Assembly (NCBI GenBank): GCA_002197995.1
Contig: NGZR01000003.1
Span: 5,456,001 to 5,520,000, forward strand
Length of the DNA stretch: 64,000 nt
Direction: 5' to 3'
From: Gaeumannomyces sp. JS-464
Taxonomy: Eukaryota; Ascomycota; Sordariomycetes; Magnaporthales; Magnaporthaceae
A program made the translations under genes and the position numbers. Position 1 is the first letter of the stretch; each line of letters starts with the position of its first letter. Below are positions 1 through 11,374 of this stretch, piece by piece. The notes beneath the pieces are model-generated. The model was given only the letters and a program-made list of their open reading frames with translations. It searched no databases and was not told the origin of the DNA.

Positions 1-157
1 CTCCCCGGCCACGATCGAATCCACGGTCAGCTCCGCGAAAACCTCCGCGGCCACGATCACACCCGCGACCGGATCCGCGAGAACCGCCTCGGCCACGACC
101 CCATCCACGCCCTTGTCCCCGCCCTGGGTGTCCATTTCCGCCCCGTGACGCGTGCAT
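1..157 (-). CDS. RGG-rich open frame, runs off the left edge (partial)
   Basis: Reading the minus strand from an ATG at 157 gives a stop-free frame to the window edge. It codes for a Gly/Arg-rich protein with repeated RG and RGG units (for example GRGQGRGWGRGRGG, then RGRGGFRGADRGFDRGRG). RGG boxes of this kind bind RNA and are arginine-methylated in many nucleolar and mRNP proteins. An in-frame stop lies just upstream, near 197. The frame could be the N-terminus of its own gene or a late exon of the UBA-like gene to the right. No splice acceptor joining the two in the right phase was found. The other minus frame here reads as an acidic, Val/Ala-rich stretch and cannot be excluded. Confidence 0.35.
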   Translation of the reverse strand, partial: MHASRGGNGHPGRGQGRGWGRGRGGSRGSGRGCDRGRGGFRGADRGFDRGRG

Positions 158-609
158 CTCTCGAGGGCAGACGTCGGGCTTCGACTGTGTCGGGCTCTAG
201 AGGACGCAGGGGATACGTGATAAGGTATGGCGGCCGCAAGTCGATACAGATATGATATGATAGAGTGATATCGGTTGTTGTGGATGGTATGTGGGGAGGC
301 TGCAAACACGCTTCAGAGCAGGCTCCCAAGGCACAGCTCCGGCAACGGCCCATGGAACTGGCGAGACCTTTCCATACCAGGGCCTAGAGTAGTAGCGAAT
401 CCCGTTGTCCCGGTCCATGTCCCACTTTCCCGGTGTCTAGAGGCAAGTTCGCTGGGTCCAAGGCAAGATGGCGTTCTCCTGGAAACCAAAACAGGTCCGG
501 TATAGAGCAAGAACGGAATGGGGTGTCGGGTTGTAGAGAAGGAGCATGGATCCCTTGCCAAATGGTTGTTCCAAGAGAGAAAAAAAAGGAGAGAAAGCAT
601 AGCACTTAC

Positions 610-1133
610 GCATCTGCGGCCACGTCAATTTTGTAATTGGCGTTCTTGAGAAACTGTGACGGAGGAAAGTCAGCCCAAGAGACCATGGGAGGAAATCGCT
701 GGCAAAGAACCAGAAGCCGCCCGTGGCAGGGACGTTCATTCCCGGGGCCATGCAGGAGCTCATCCCAAGTCCGAGAGCCCTGACGCGTCGGGCAACACGA
801 CGTGCAGTTGCCCGAGCGTCTTCCCAGCCTTTGCCAGCCACTGTCATCACGACGAGGAAACACAACTGGACGAGTTGCGAAAGACCGAGCCGAGAGCTGG
901 TCGATAGGCAACGGCCTGAGCTAACCCTTGCTCGGTAGGAGCTTGAGCAACCAGGGCCATGTAGCTGATCCCTCACCCTCCAGCAACACCGAACAAAACT
1001 GCCTTGAAACCCAGCTAGAATATGGAATCCATGAGGAATGAAAAGCACTCACCCTCTGCGCGGCCTTCTCAGTGGCACCCGTCGCCTGGCAGAAGGAGGC
1101 GACGATGGCCTTTTGCCCCGACGTCAGAGGCAT
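610..1133 (-). CDS. dcn1: UBA-like protein, probably defective-in-cullin-neddylation protein (5' exons only)
   Basis: Exon 1 (1133-1053) encodes MPLTSGQKAIVASFCQATG and continues ATEKAAQR. Exon 2 (653-610) encodes FLKNANYKIDVAADA. Together they form the N-terminal UBA-like helix bundle typical of Dcn1, the E3 factor that promotes Nedd8 transfer to cullins. The first intron (654-1052) has a GTGAGT donor and a CAG acceptor in phase 0. Exon 2 ends at a GTAAG donor. The expected continuation (aromatic residues, then the potentiating-neddylation domain) was not found between 1 and 604, so the rest is either beyond the edge or rearranged. The UBA-like fold is shared with other families, so the Dcn1 name rests on the resemblance of about 40 residues. 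Confidence 0.55.
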
Positions 1134-2371
1134 TGTGAGCCTTGTCTCTCTCCCTCGGTTGTCTCTTCTCTATCCGGCCAATATTCCCCAGGGCAAGGGC
1201 CGTGGAGGGCGCCAATAAATCCGCCTGGGGGCGGTGCTCCTGTAGGGGTATGGGCAGGCGGAGAAGAGCTTCCCGCAGCTCAGGAATGACTGATCGAGCA
1301 GGAGCCTCCTCTTAGGGGAGAAAGGAAGGCCCCCCAGCGTCGGTCGGTCGGGTGGGGGTGGGTGGGAAGTCGATGGGGAGGAAGGCGACTTGCGGGCCCG
1401 GCTCGCGGTGCCTGCTAGGGTCGGTTCCGCTTTGGGGTTTGTTCCGTTCGAAGGGTTTGGGCAAGCCGCTCTTGCCGGGGAGGTTGTGAGTTTTGGTAAG
1501 CGTTGGTGTCGCGGCGGGTGCTGTTCGCTGGTCGCCGGTCGCCGGAGCCCTGCTCGTTGTGCTGGATCGGGTCGAATGGAGGGGCAAGGGCAAACGTCAA
1601 CTGCTGGGGAAGGCGCGCGGGGTAGAGTCTAGAGACCAAGGCAAGTTGCTGGGGTAAGAATCGAGGAGTTTGCGTGTTTCGACTGGTGCGCAGCCTGCGG
1701 GAGATGCGAGGTTGCAGTTTGGTGGCTTGCTTGGTGTTGGATCGTCTGTCAGGCAGCGAAAACCGGGGAGGGGTCAACTGTTGGCCGCAAGGCTGCAGCT
1801 GCGTCTGCCAAGCGCTGTGAGGATGGGACGAGTGCGGGGTGTGGCAGGGTTAGGGTCAAGAGACAGTGAGCTATCTCGGACTACCAACCTAGGTAGGTAG
1901 GTACCCAGAGTCGCACGACGAAATACGGAGGTGTAGCGTATGGACAGAAAGTGGCGTTGCAAGAAAGTGAAATCCGGATTCCAAGGTTTCCATTTGGTAT
2001 TTGAAACGCAATGTTTTGACAGAGACTGGCTATTGTGCTGCCGTCGAGGCAGCCTCACCAAGCGAATCAAGCGCCATCACACATTACGTGTTATCCACAA
2101 ACTTGTTGGTCAAGGGTATGTGAGAAACTTCGAGAACACCCAAAGAAGAGTAGACAATAGAAGAGACAGGAAACAAACAGATGTACATGCCGCGCCTCCC
2201 AGGCCGGCCGACTGCGGGCATGTCGATACAGAAGCTTGGAATTTTGCATACAACAGGGAATACAGAAGAGACGCGTAAAAGACAGAGAAGGAGGCTGAGT
2301 GCAGGAGTGTTAAATAAACGGACAATGCGTGTTATGCGTGGGATGGTGTGTGTGGAAACATGGGGTTATCA
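1134..2371. other. intergenic
   Basis: This stretch lies between the 5' end of the UBA-like gene and the 3' end of the sorting nexin gene. Open frames here are GC-biased shadows without recognisable domains. It should hold the UBA-like gene's promoter and the sorting nexin 3' UTR. Confidence 0.6.
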
Positions 2372-5300
2372 TCACCAAACGCATCTGACCAGCTCGACTT
2401 CACTCCCAGTCGGCATCCCCTCCAGACCATCCAGAAGTCGACGCCAGTTGTCAGCAAGCATCTCGGAGTATTTCACCCTCTCCTGCGCCCAGTCCTGGTT
2501 CCACCGAGTGACGTGGTACTGGGAGCTTTGGAAGTAGATCAGCTCGTCCCGGAGGCACTCCTTGACAAAGACGGACCGGTTGTGTTGGTTGACAATCGAC
2601 TCCTTGTCCTATTGATTTTGTGTGGGCATCGTTAGCGTCCGTGCGCCATGGAACGATTAAAGAGGAGGAAAAGACAAACCTTGATAATGGCTTCGACCAC
2701 CTTCTCTCGATCTCCCCCGGCTTGACCATGCCCTCGGCCTTGGAACGCAGGTTGGCCAGCTTCGCCTCGTTAGCCTGGATCCGCCGCTCCAGCGCAGGAA
2801 TGTTGTCCCTGTCCAACCGCTCGCGACGATCAAACATGTCGCGCAGGGCCACGAGCGCGTCGCGCTGCCGCTTGAGATCCTCAAGCACACCAGCGTCCCA
2901 GGCTCGGCTCTCGTCCTCCATCAGGCTCTGGGCCGTACGGAGGTGCTTGCTCATGGCGACCAGACCATCGTTGAGCAGAGGAACATCGTTGGTGTCGGTC
3001 GCGTAACAGTCTGCGCTGACCTCGGTGAGCGACATGAGCGACAGTGCTATGCGCGCATGATCCGCTGCCACGCCCTCGGTGCGTTTCACGAGCCTATCCG
3101 TGACGGCGCACACCCCTATGTAGAGCTCCGCCGACCGCCGCACGCCCGCGCGGGTCCGGGAGAAGAGGTCCTCTAGCTGCGGGGAGAGTGATTCCTCGAG
3201 CCCCCGGGGGAGACTTCGGCCAGCAAACTCATCCTGGACCGAGATAGTTGCCTGCTTCCGCCACACGGAGAGTTCCTGGGGAGTCCAAGGACAAGTTAGC
3301 TATGAGTGGTAGGTGGAGATGGATGGCATACAGCGAGTCGCTCTATGCGGTGACTAGGCTGCCATCGACTGCGGCTTTAGGAGGCACATACCGTGGGGAC
3401 AGTCAAGAACATGACAACCAGCTGCTCCTGCCCGATCACAGGGTGACGCACAAGCGCGTTCAGGAACCGGCCAAGTCCGCGACGGCGCTTCTCGATGAAC
3501 GCCCCATCGTTGGAGAGATGGTTGCCGTTGACCGCCACGCGTTTCGGAGGCAGCAGCGGCAATACCCTGAAGGGGTACCGCTTATGGAGGCAATCGAGCA
3601 GCCAGACAAAGTCGCTGTAGCGACGAATCACCTTGCTGCCTCGACGGACACTGGACACCTCGTAGTTGTGGTGCTGGAACATGAAAATACCCTCCTTCTC
3701 GGGCATGAGAACGACGTGCACCTTCTCCTCGATCGCGCTACCAGTGCGCCCATTGCCACCGATGGGTCCGATGGAACGCGAGGAGGGATTCCGCGCGTGA
3801 CCCGAGGCGGCGGGTACGGGGTTCCTTATCCCAGAACCGCCGCTGCCGAAAGGCGACGTTGCCTGCGTGCTGCCCTGAGAAGGATCGCTGAAGCCGCCGG
3901 CCGAGGACTGGTTACCCTCGAAATATCCCGAGTTCCATCCTCCCGCTTCTGCCACTCCGGGGCCGCCAGTCGAGGCCATATGGGGCGGCAGCGCGCTCCT
4001 TTCGGGCTGCGTGCCGTTAGAGCTGGACCCGCCGACAGGGCTGGCTGAGGTCGTAAAGGTCGAAGTAGTTCGGTTGACACCAGCGGCGCCAGCAGGCGAC
4101 GCACTACCTACACTCTCGAAAGATCCGTTGAGGCCTCCCACTTCGGGTTGGTGCTGTGGTTGGTGCGGCTGATTTTGGGCCTGGTCGTAATTAAGCCCAT
4201 TGACCGGGGCACCGGCAGGCAGGTTGGCGCCGTGGTTGTGGTTCTTGTGCAGATCCGGAGTATTCCACGGGTCGTCCGGGTAGTCCATGGGAGCAGCTGT
4301 TGGGCCGCGCCTCACGGTCCCGTGCGGCGTGGACGTCGGGGTGCTTTCGCGCTGTTTGCGCCGCTCCTGCTGGCTCTGCGGTGGCGAAGGAGGCGTCACG
4401 GGGCGCTGTGGCGGCTTCGCAGCGAGGTCCGAGGCGCCTGGCAGGCCAGCGCTGGAATTGAGAAGGCCGACGAGCTTCGGCTTTGGAAGATCTGTCGATG
4501 GGGGGGACAACGGGGTGGTTGGTGATGAAATGGTCAGCGATAAGAGATTCATCATAGGTTGGGCTCTAAGCTCCGCACTTTTTTTGCCCCACAGGAGCTC
4601 AAGTGCAGTGTGACCGCGCCCGGCGGGTGTCAGCCATCACGAATGGCCGCGCGCCGAGGAAACGGCTGCTGCGGCAAGATAAGATAAAACAGGGGTGTCC
4701 CGACCCGCGCCTGACGGACACAGCATTTGAACCGAGACGCCGCGCACATGCTTCCGAGCAAACAATTTATCGGAATGACACGAGGAGGAGTGGGATACGA
4801 TTGTAGGAGCCGGAGAGGAAAACAGACGCATGTCAAATGGGGAAGGAAGCAAACGCAGAAAAGAGAAAAACCTACTCCGTCTCCTCTCGTCTACGCCATC
4901 AAGGCTGATAGTCTCCTTCTCCTGCGCGAGGCCGATCAGGGCCAGAAATATGTTGAACTCATTCCTGCCGAGCTCGGGTTCGCCGCCGGACGGTGTCACG
5001 ATTCCTAGGATCCTAGAGCTCTGCTCGGGTCCGATCTTGGCGGCCGAGAGCGCGCGCATCAGGCCTTCGGGCCCGACGCGGCCCGCCGCCGCCGCCGCCG
5101 CCGCCTTCTTTGGCGCGTCATCGCCAGACAAGTCCCCTTCTTGCTGTGAGCGCAGAACGGCGTCAAATGCCTCGATGTAGTAGTCAGGGACGTCGGAGGT
5201 GGGGAGGAGGTTGCGGAGCAGCTCGGCGCGCGTCTGCTGCTTGCGCGGTGTCGGCATGTCCCAGGGTGACGAGGCGCGGGAGGGGTCGTCGTCGTCGGCG

Positions 5301-5422
5301 AAGAGCGAGTTGGAGGGCTGGTTAAGGTCGTCGTCGTCGAAGAGCGAGTGCCGCGAGCGGGCGAAGGAGTCGGACATGGACGGCTCGTCCCCCTTGGGCG
5401 GGGATGTCCCGAAGAGCGACAT
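2372..5422 (-). CDS. mvp1: sorting nexin Mvp1 (PX-BAR, SNX8 family), one frame fault
   Basis: Mvp1 binds phosphatidylinositol-3-phosphate on endosomes and tubulates membranes for retrograde sorting. Exon 1 (5422-4876) holds an acidic N-terminus and an EH-like helical segment. Exon 2 (4491-3392) has a long Pro/Ser/Gly-rich linker and then the PX domain, with RRYSDFVWLLDCL and the basic RYPF..LPPK loop. Exon 3 (3275-2680) and exon 4 (2608-2372) form the helical BAR-like part, starting ELSVWRKQATISVQDEF and ending near RCVW. Introns are 4492-4875 (384 bp, long for a fungus), 3276-3391 and 2609-2679. Exon lengths sum to one base short of a multiple of three. The shift sits at a G5 run (minus strand) near 2712-2716: after KPG the conserved EKVVEAIIK segment is read one frame off. 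This is probably a missing base, not a dead gene. Confidence 0.9.
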
Positions 5423-6668
5423 TATAACGAGAAGGATGGCCGTATCGATGGGGAGCTGGGTGGCGGGGTGAACGGGCTCCCTGGCCTCTCTCTAGCTGTG
5501 ACGTCAATCCAGCCTAGCAGAACAGCAGCTGTCTTCGTCCGGTGTTTCGACGGCGTTGGCGGACGTTATAGAGGACACGGGGTCGGTCTCGGATATATTG
5601 GCAGCACGCCGGGCGGGGCTGGCCGTTGCTGGCGTCAGAGGCTTCGTAATGGCGCGCTTGTTGTGGTGACGAGGATGCGACAAGACGGCCCCTTGGCCTC
5701 GCAGCTAGTAGAATACTCAATGGCTTATGCAAAAAGAAAGAGATGGAGCTGTGCGCGACTGCTCGCAGTGCGGTATATGAAGCAGGGCGCCTGGCGATGC
5801 TTTGCTCGGTGAGTGATGCTACGTCTGTCAGACTCCAATTGATGAGAGCCGCGGGATATGGAACGCGCTGACAACGTGAGACCAGGCAGACGCAGCTTGA
5901 ACCACGCGCTGTTGTGGGGTTGCCCCTGGGGGGGGGGGGGGGGGGGGGGGGGTCCGCTGTAAGCTTCCCCATCAACGAGCTGAAGCAGCCCTGAAGCAGC
6001 CAATCACGCCCTCAATGTTGCGCCAGCAGGACGGGCAGGCAGAAAACACCAACTGCACGACTTTGGGGAGCTCCTCGGTCGCTCCCCACCAGCCTTGATA
6101 GGATATTCAACCCATAGAAGGCAAAGTGGCTGCAACGGGCCTGTTTTTTCCAGGTCGGCACCTGCCTGCCAGTTGTCGGAACACTCATGTTTCAATTACA
6201 GAGACTTCCTGTTGACTTCCGTTCAAAGACATGATTTTGGAAAACGCCACCCGGCCGAGTCGTGCAATGAGAGGACAACTAGAAGGGAGGAGACGTCGAC
6301 ATCAGACGAAGGCAACGCCGTGCCGTCTCGGCCGTTTGCCTCTAGGAGGAAAGAAAGGGCATGAAGCTTTCCATCTACTGGCGACCATAAGACCAACCGT
6401 TAGGAGACAGTGGCAGGGCCGGGCCGCTCACAACTCCGCGGGGAGGTCGGAGGAGGGAGATCTCTTGCCTTCGATAAAAAAACAGCTCCCTGAGAGAAAA
6501 TTAGAAACGGTCTGGCGCACTTTCGCCGAAGTCAGACATATTGCCGCAATAGTACATGGCACAAATAGATCTACATTTTTAGCAACCAGAAGCGCTTGGT
6601 CCTCCTATTACGGACTAATGGACAGTTTCCATGGCCGTTGGGAGATCGATCCCGGTTGTTCTCATTCT
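5423..6668. other. intergenic
   Basis: This is the upstream region of mvp1 and downstream region of the mitochondrial ribosomal protein gene. It contains a 25-base G run. No frame with a recognisable domain or splicing pattern was seen on either strand. Confidence 0.6.
5928..5952. repeat. G25 homopolymer
   Basis: Twenty-five consecutive G residues interrupt otherwise mixed sequence. Runs this long are rare in fungal genomes and hard to sequence, so the true length is uncertain. Confidence 0.9.
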
Positions 6669-7740
6669 CTACCAAAGCTTGGGGTCCAACATGTTCTTGG
6701 CCTTGTCGCGCTCGAGCTTGGCCTTGCTGACTACCCTCCTCTCCAAGGGCACCTTGAAGTACAAGCTGGGTGACTCGCCGGGGGCGAGCGTATGGCTGAG
6801 ATAACCCCTGTGGGCCGGATCACGGTAATACTCGATATCACGACGGCTTGTCGGGTCCGGCATCCGGACGACGCTGGCTGGTAGGTCCTTGCGCTCGGCC
6901 AGCACCCGATCCACGTGCTCCGGGCCCGTGGGCAGCGGCCGGAGAGTATGCACCGCCTGGTCGCGCAGCAGCCGCTGGATCGAGTCCCTCGTGTAGTAGC
7001 GCGTAGTCACCTTGCCCCCTGCCCCCTCGATGGCCGCCACCGCGGCGCCCGACACGCGCGACGCCACGATGTCGACGGGTGTCCGGAAGGTCTCGGCGCC
7101 CCGCGCGAGGATCTTGATGCCGTCCTCCACCTTCCCGACCAGGCCCGACCGGATCAGCTCGCGTGGAGTGATCTGCTTTGTAGCGTCTATGCGGCCCGCG
7201 TCAATCCATTCTTGTAACCGGTCGAGGTTGAGCTCGGTCAGCTCAGGGGCTCGGCTACTCGCGGGAGACGTTCCTGGTCAGCAAGGCCTCCTCTCGATTC
7301 GATCATCGATCATCCCGTCGTTCCCAGCCATTTGAGCACCCCAACAGCGCCATAGCAGACAGATATGTGTCTTACTGGTTCACAAAGCCCTTCCGACCCC
7401 AGGTAACCATCAGCGGGGTCTGTCCACCCTGGAACCACGGCTTGACGTTCCCGCGGGCCTTCCGGCCCTTCTGACCTCGACCGGATGTTTTGCCGAAGCC
7501 AGAGGAGGGACCACGTCCGACACGTTTACGCTTGTTGTAGGCGCCCTCGTTGTCCCTAAGATCGGCCAGAATGGAAGCATAGCGCGCCTGTAGCGAGAGT
7601 GCGCCGAAGACAGAAGCGAGGGATGCGGGTGAGGGCTGTGGCAGGAGTGCCTTCGAGATCGAGGCTGGGGCAGCCGGGGCGGAGCCAATGGGCCCTTTGC
7701 AGCATCTGGCCGCCTGCCATAATGGCAGTCGAGGTGGCAT
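6669..7740 (-). CDS. mrpl10: mitochondrial large-subunit ribosomal protein uL15m
   Basis: This is a mitoribosome large-subunit protein of the bacterial L15 family, nuclear-encoded and imported. Exon 1 is 7740-7376 and exon 2 is 7254-6669, separated by intron 7255-7375 (GTAAG donor, TAG acceptor). Together they encode 316 residues in an intact frame. The first ~50 residues are Arg/Ala/Ser-rich with few acids, consistent with a mitochondrial presequence. The family signature follows ([20 protein letters not shown], then [11 protein letters not shown]). Exon 2 has the [16 protein letters not shown] segment and the C-terminal domain with [15 protein letters not shown]. The splice junction reads [13 protein letters not shown], which fits the family. 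It is transcribed in the same direction as mvp1 but as an independent gene. Confidence 0.9.
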
Positions 7741-10700
7741 GGTCAGTTTGGCGTGTAGAGGTGTGGCAGCGGTGGTGATTTAGTCGTGGCGACCAGCCGC
7801 ACACGCATCATCCTGTCTGGGCGTAAAAGTCCTCCGCCTCACAATCCAGTATCAAAATTTGGTGCCTCAGGCGATCAAGACGGCGGAATGCTTAGCTAAC
7901 TATAGTGCCGCAGTGCTTGCACATTCCCAAATACTCCACTTCGAGCCAAGACCCGCTTGCGCCCCACCCTGCTGGCGCTGGGCGCTAGCACGATGTAAGG
8001 CGCCTCCAGCCAGAGGCTACAGGGATCAACGGCCTCTCGGCTCGAATTCCATCCAGAGAGCGCGGTGCACGCGGGCAGATAGCCCGAAAATATTTGAGGT
8101 GTGGAATACTTGGGAAGCAGCCGACGGAAAGTAACGTCGCAGAACGACGCATCCCTGCGCGGCCCAGCCCAGCGTGCCCAGGCTGTGATACACACGCCAA
8201 CATCCACGAGAGGCTTCACACAGGAGGAGGTGAGGCTGAGAGATGACATGCTTCGTCTGATGTTTCCATTGCGTTGCAGCCTTGGGGATTCACTGCCACA
8301 ACCACAGCAGCAGGACTGGATATACAACGGGTTTACGGTGATGTTCAGGATAGATGTGGCTGGCTGTGTGGACGGTGAAAGAACATGACTGGGATTGCTC
8401 CAATCCTCAAGGCAACCTAGTCGTCGTACCAGACAGCAGGCTTGCGGCAGGGAACTGGCGGGGAAAGGATTGACGTCGACGCCGGCTCGCGGGCGGCCTT
8501 GCAGGGCAAACCCGATCGAACACGGAGGGGGCAGGGCAGCGAGAACCCAGAACTCGGCGACACTGCCTCAGTCGACGGAGACATGGGTTGTCCGTCTCTC
8601 GTCACGATGAATGCACTTCAGTCGCTTTCACTCGTCTGACTGCATGACGCATGCTATCCCCAGCACTCGCTGCCTTTGAGAGGTTTCGTGTGTTGGCACC
8701 GTCGTATGAGGCTTCGCGTCAGGATCCCGTTGCGACGTGCGCTTGCATCTCGGGGCAAATTCGGATCAGCAGCCATAAACCATGCACCCTCTGCTTGGTC
8801 CAATATTGCACTTGGCCTCTGACATGCCGTAGCCGCAGCGCAAGGAATCGAACGATGACACCTCACACGGACGCAGGCTCTGTCAGGTCGCACAAAAGCC
8901 GCCAAGCGAGCGAATGATGGGCGGGGGAGAGGTCGTTAAGCGCCTCGTGTTCCCATTCTTACGTCTTCGCCCCCTCTTTTCTGACAGGACATGTTTCCCT
9001 CGCCCCCCTTTTGCCGTTACAAGAGCGGGGTGGCACAAAAGTGTCCGCCTGGTCGGCTGTGTAACGGTCGCGGCAGTTGTCTTTGGACTATGCTGATTGG
9101 ACGCGCCGGAGCCGGAAGATATGTAGGAATGGGAGGTGGGTTTGCGTGGCCGTCGGTCCTGGCCATGGACGACGGATGATGACTGGACTCTGACAGACAG
9201 ATTGTGCCCTGCTGCCGAGAAGCGGCACTGCGGCACAACGCTGGTTCGACAGGGGAATCGCGGAAGGGTACGCCATCTCTGCGATGCCTGTGCGACCATC
9301 CCAGCTGTCGTCTGGACTGACCGTGGCCGTGGCAGGTGGGGATATTTGGCATCTGGCGATCAGCCCGCACCTATCACTGTCTGTGTCCCCTGAAGCAAGT
9401 CACAATAGCAGCACGGTGGTTGCGGCCGATGCCTTTGTTCCTTCTCCTTTCCTTTTTCTACAGGCACGCATGGCGAAAGAAGTCGGCAAAGCAGCAAAAA
9501 GGAAAGCATGCCCGATTGCCCATCAATCGTCTGTGGAACAAGCCATTGTGATCAAGGTGTTTACGTGACGCACTCACACAGGTACCCGACGCAGGTGCCT
9601 CGTTGCGCAGAGAGAGGGGGAGAGAGAGAGAGAGAGCCTCAGAGCTGGTGTGACAGACAGCCGAGAAGCTTATCCCCAGGACGTTGATCCTTGTCCCCCA
9701 GGGCCCAGTCGCACAGGCCAGGGGTGGGGCACGCCGGTCAGCCCTGGTCCCTGCACTCGCTGCAGCCACTCGACCGTCTGATTCGTGAAATTGCCGGCAG
9801 CTGGAGCGATCATCGGCATACGTGCGTAGGGCGCCCCAGGAGCGAGATGAGCAAAAAAGCGCGAGCGGGCCGGCAAGGGAGAGCTGGACCGCGATGGGGA
9901 AAGAAGAGGGACCGGAGCCAGAGAGGAAACAACAAAGTAAAAATAAATCAATGACCAGGAAAAGGAGGAAGGCCCCCATCCATTGCATTCATTGTGGACG
10001 CGCTGAGGTGGGAATTCATCATTCATCGAGGGCCGGCTGGCTGGCCAAGATGCGCCCGTCAGACTCGACCCCATTCTTGTGTTACACAAACTGCCAATTT
10101 TGAGCATCCACATTGGTGGCAGTCATCCCCCGTCTCGCGCGAGCCTGCATTGCATGTACAACTTACGCGTTTGGATAGCTGGTAGGTAGGATATTCCTCT
10201 CCCTCTCTCGAGGTATCTGTGTCTTGTCGCCGTGTCGGGATGGATCAAAGGCGACAGAGGAGGGGTGTCCAGGATAACGAAGCCTCCATCGTGCGCAGAC
10301 GTCAACGGGCCTGGCCCATATTTTCTTGAGATTGCACCCGCCCGGGCTTAGCGGTAGGGATCCGGGGCCTTCTCCGCCCCTCTCATGGTTCCCCGGATGG
10401 CTGCAGACGCTTATCGACCATCACACTCCGCCAGGCCCAGTGGGGATATTGGGGGACACAGCGGCGGCTGAGCGTGGCGCCCGACATCACACACGACCAC
10501 GCTTCATTTCCGTTTCGTACCCGGGCTGGCAACGCGCGACAAGGTGCACACGGGACAGCAGCGTCCAGATTGCTGGCTGCCGAACACAAGCTGGGGTGAA
10601 AAGGAGGAGCGACAGGCCGTGCGTCCGATCCTTGCTAGTCGTCTTTGCTGAGTCCCCCCGGCCCGCGCGAAGGCTCACTGCTATATCCGCACCACGCAGG

Positions 10701-11374
10701 ACCACTCCGCAAGCGTCTGGCAGGGGGCAAGCAGCAGCAGGGACAAGAAAAGGAAGCAGCTTGGAAGCCCACGCCGTGGCGCACCACCACCACCTCCTCC
10801 ACCACTACCACCACCACTACCCCACTACCACCCAGACGCTGCCGCGCTGGGGTTGCCAGAAAACGGAAAGAAAGAGAGGCCAGGCGGGAAAAATTACCCA
10901 GGACAAAAGCGACAACACGAGTATCGACCCCCTGGCCACTTCGGCAAGCTGCATCAGCGGCCAAGTGCCCAAGGCTCCCGCCCCAGGCTGGCCACATCGC
11001 TCCGCCCACCTCCCTAAGCCCAAGCTGGTGCCCGCATAAACCTAAAAACCTTAGTTTGGCCCTGCAGCTCCCAAAGACCAGGCCTTCGGATTTCTCCTTT
11101 GTTCTCGACACTCCCTTGCATCTGGCTCTCAACCCAGCTCGACGACATCACCCACCTCGCTGCCCCGACTACTAATCCCATGTTCCCAGCTTCGCGCTTT
11201 GGTGTCCCATCCATCGCCTTGATCCCCGCATCCTGTGGGTTGCTTCGACTCCGCTAGGCTCGCACGAGTCTCTTGCCCTCGTCCTCTGGCCGCCAGCGCC
11301 CTTTGGACTAGCGCCTCGCCTGCATGAGGATCCTGCAGAAACACCACATCACGTTTCACCAAACCCAGCCCGCC
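7741..11374. other. long gene-poor stretch upstream of the first Clr5 gene
   Basis: About 3.6 kb without a convincing coding frame. Short frames on both strands lack domains, family resemblance or coherent splice sites. It contains a GA-rich run near 9609-9636 and a CAC/CCA microsatellite near 10782-10835. The right part probably holds a long promoter or 5' UTR for the Clr5-domain gene. A lncRNA cannot be ruled out. Confidence 0.5.
9609..9636. repeat. GA-rich microsatellite
   Basis: An interrupted (GA)n tract with an internal G5 run. Confidence 0.8.

Noticed and set aside
3248..4048. 266-codon plus-strand frame across the PX-domain exon
   Set aside because: Antisense to mvp1 exon 2, without domain content.
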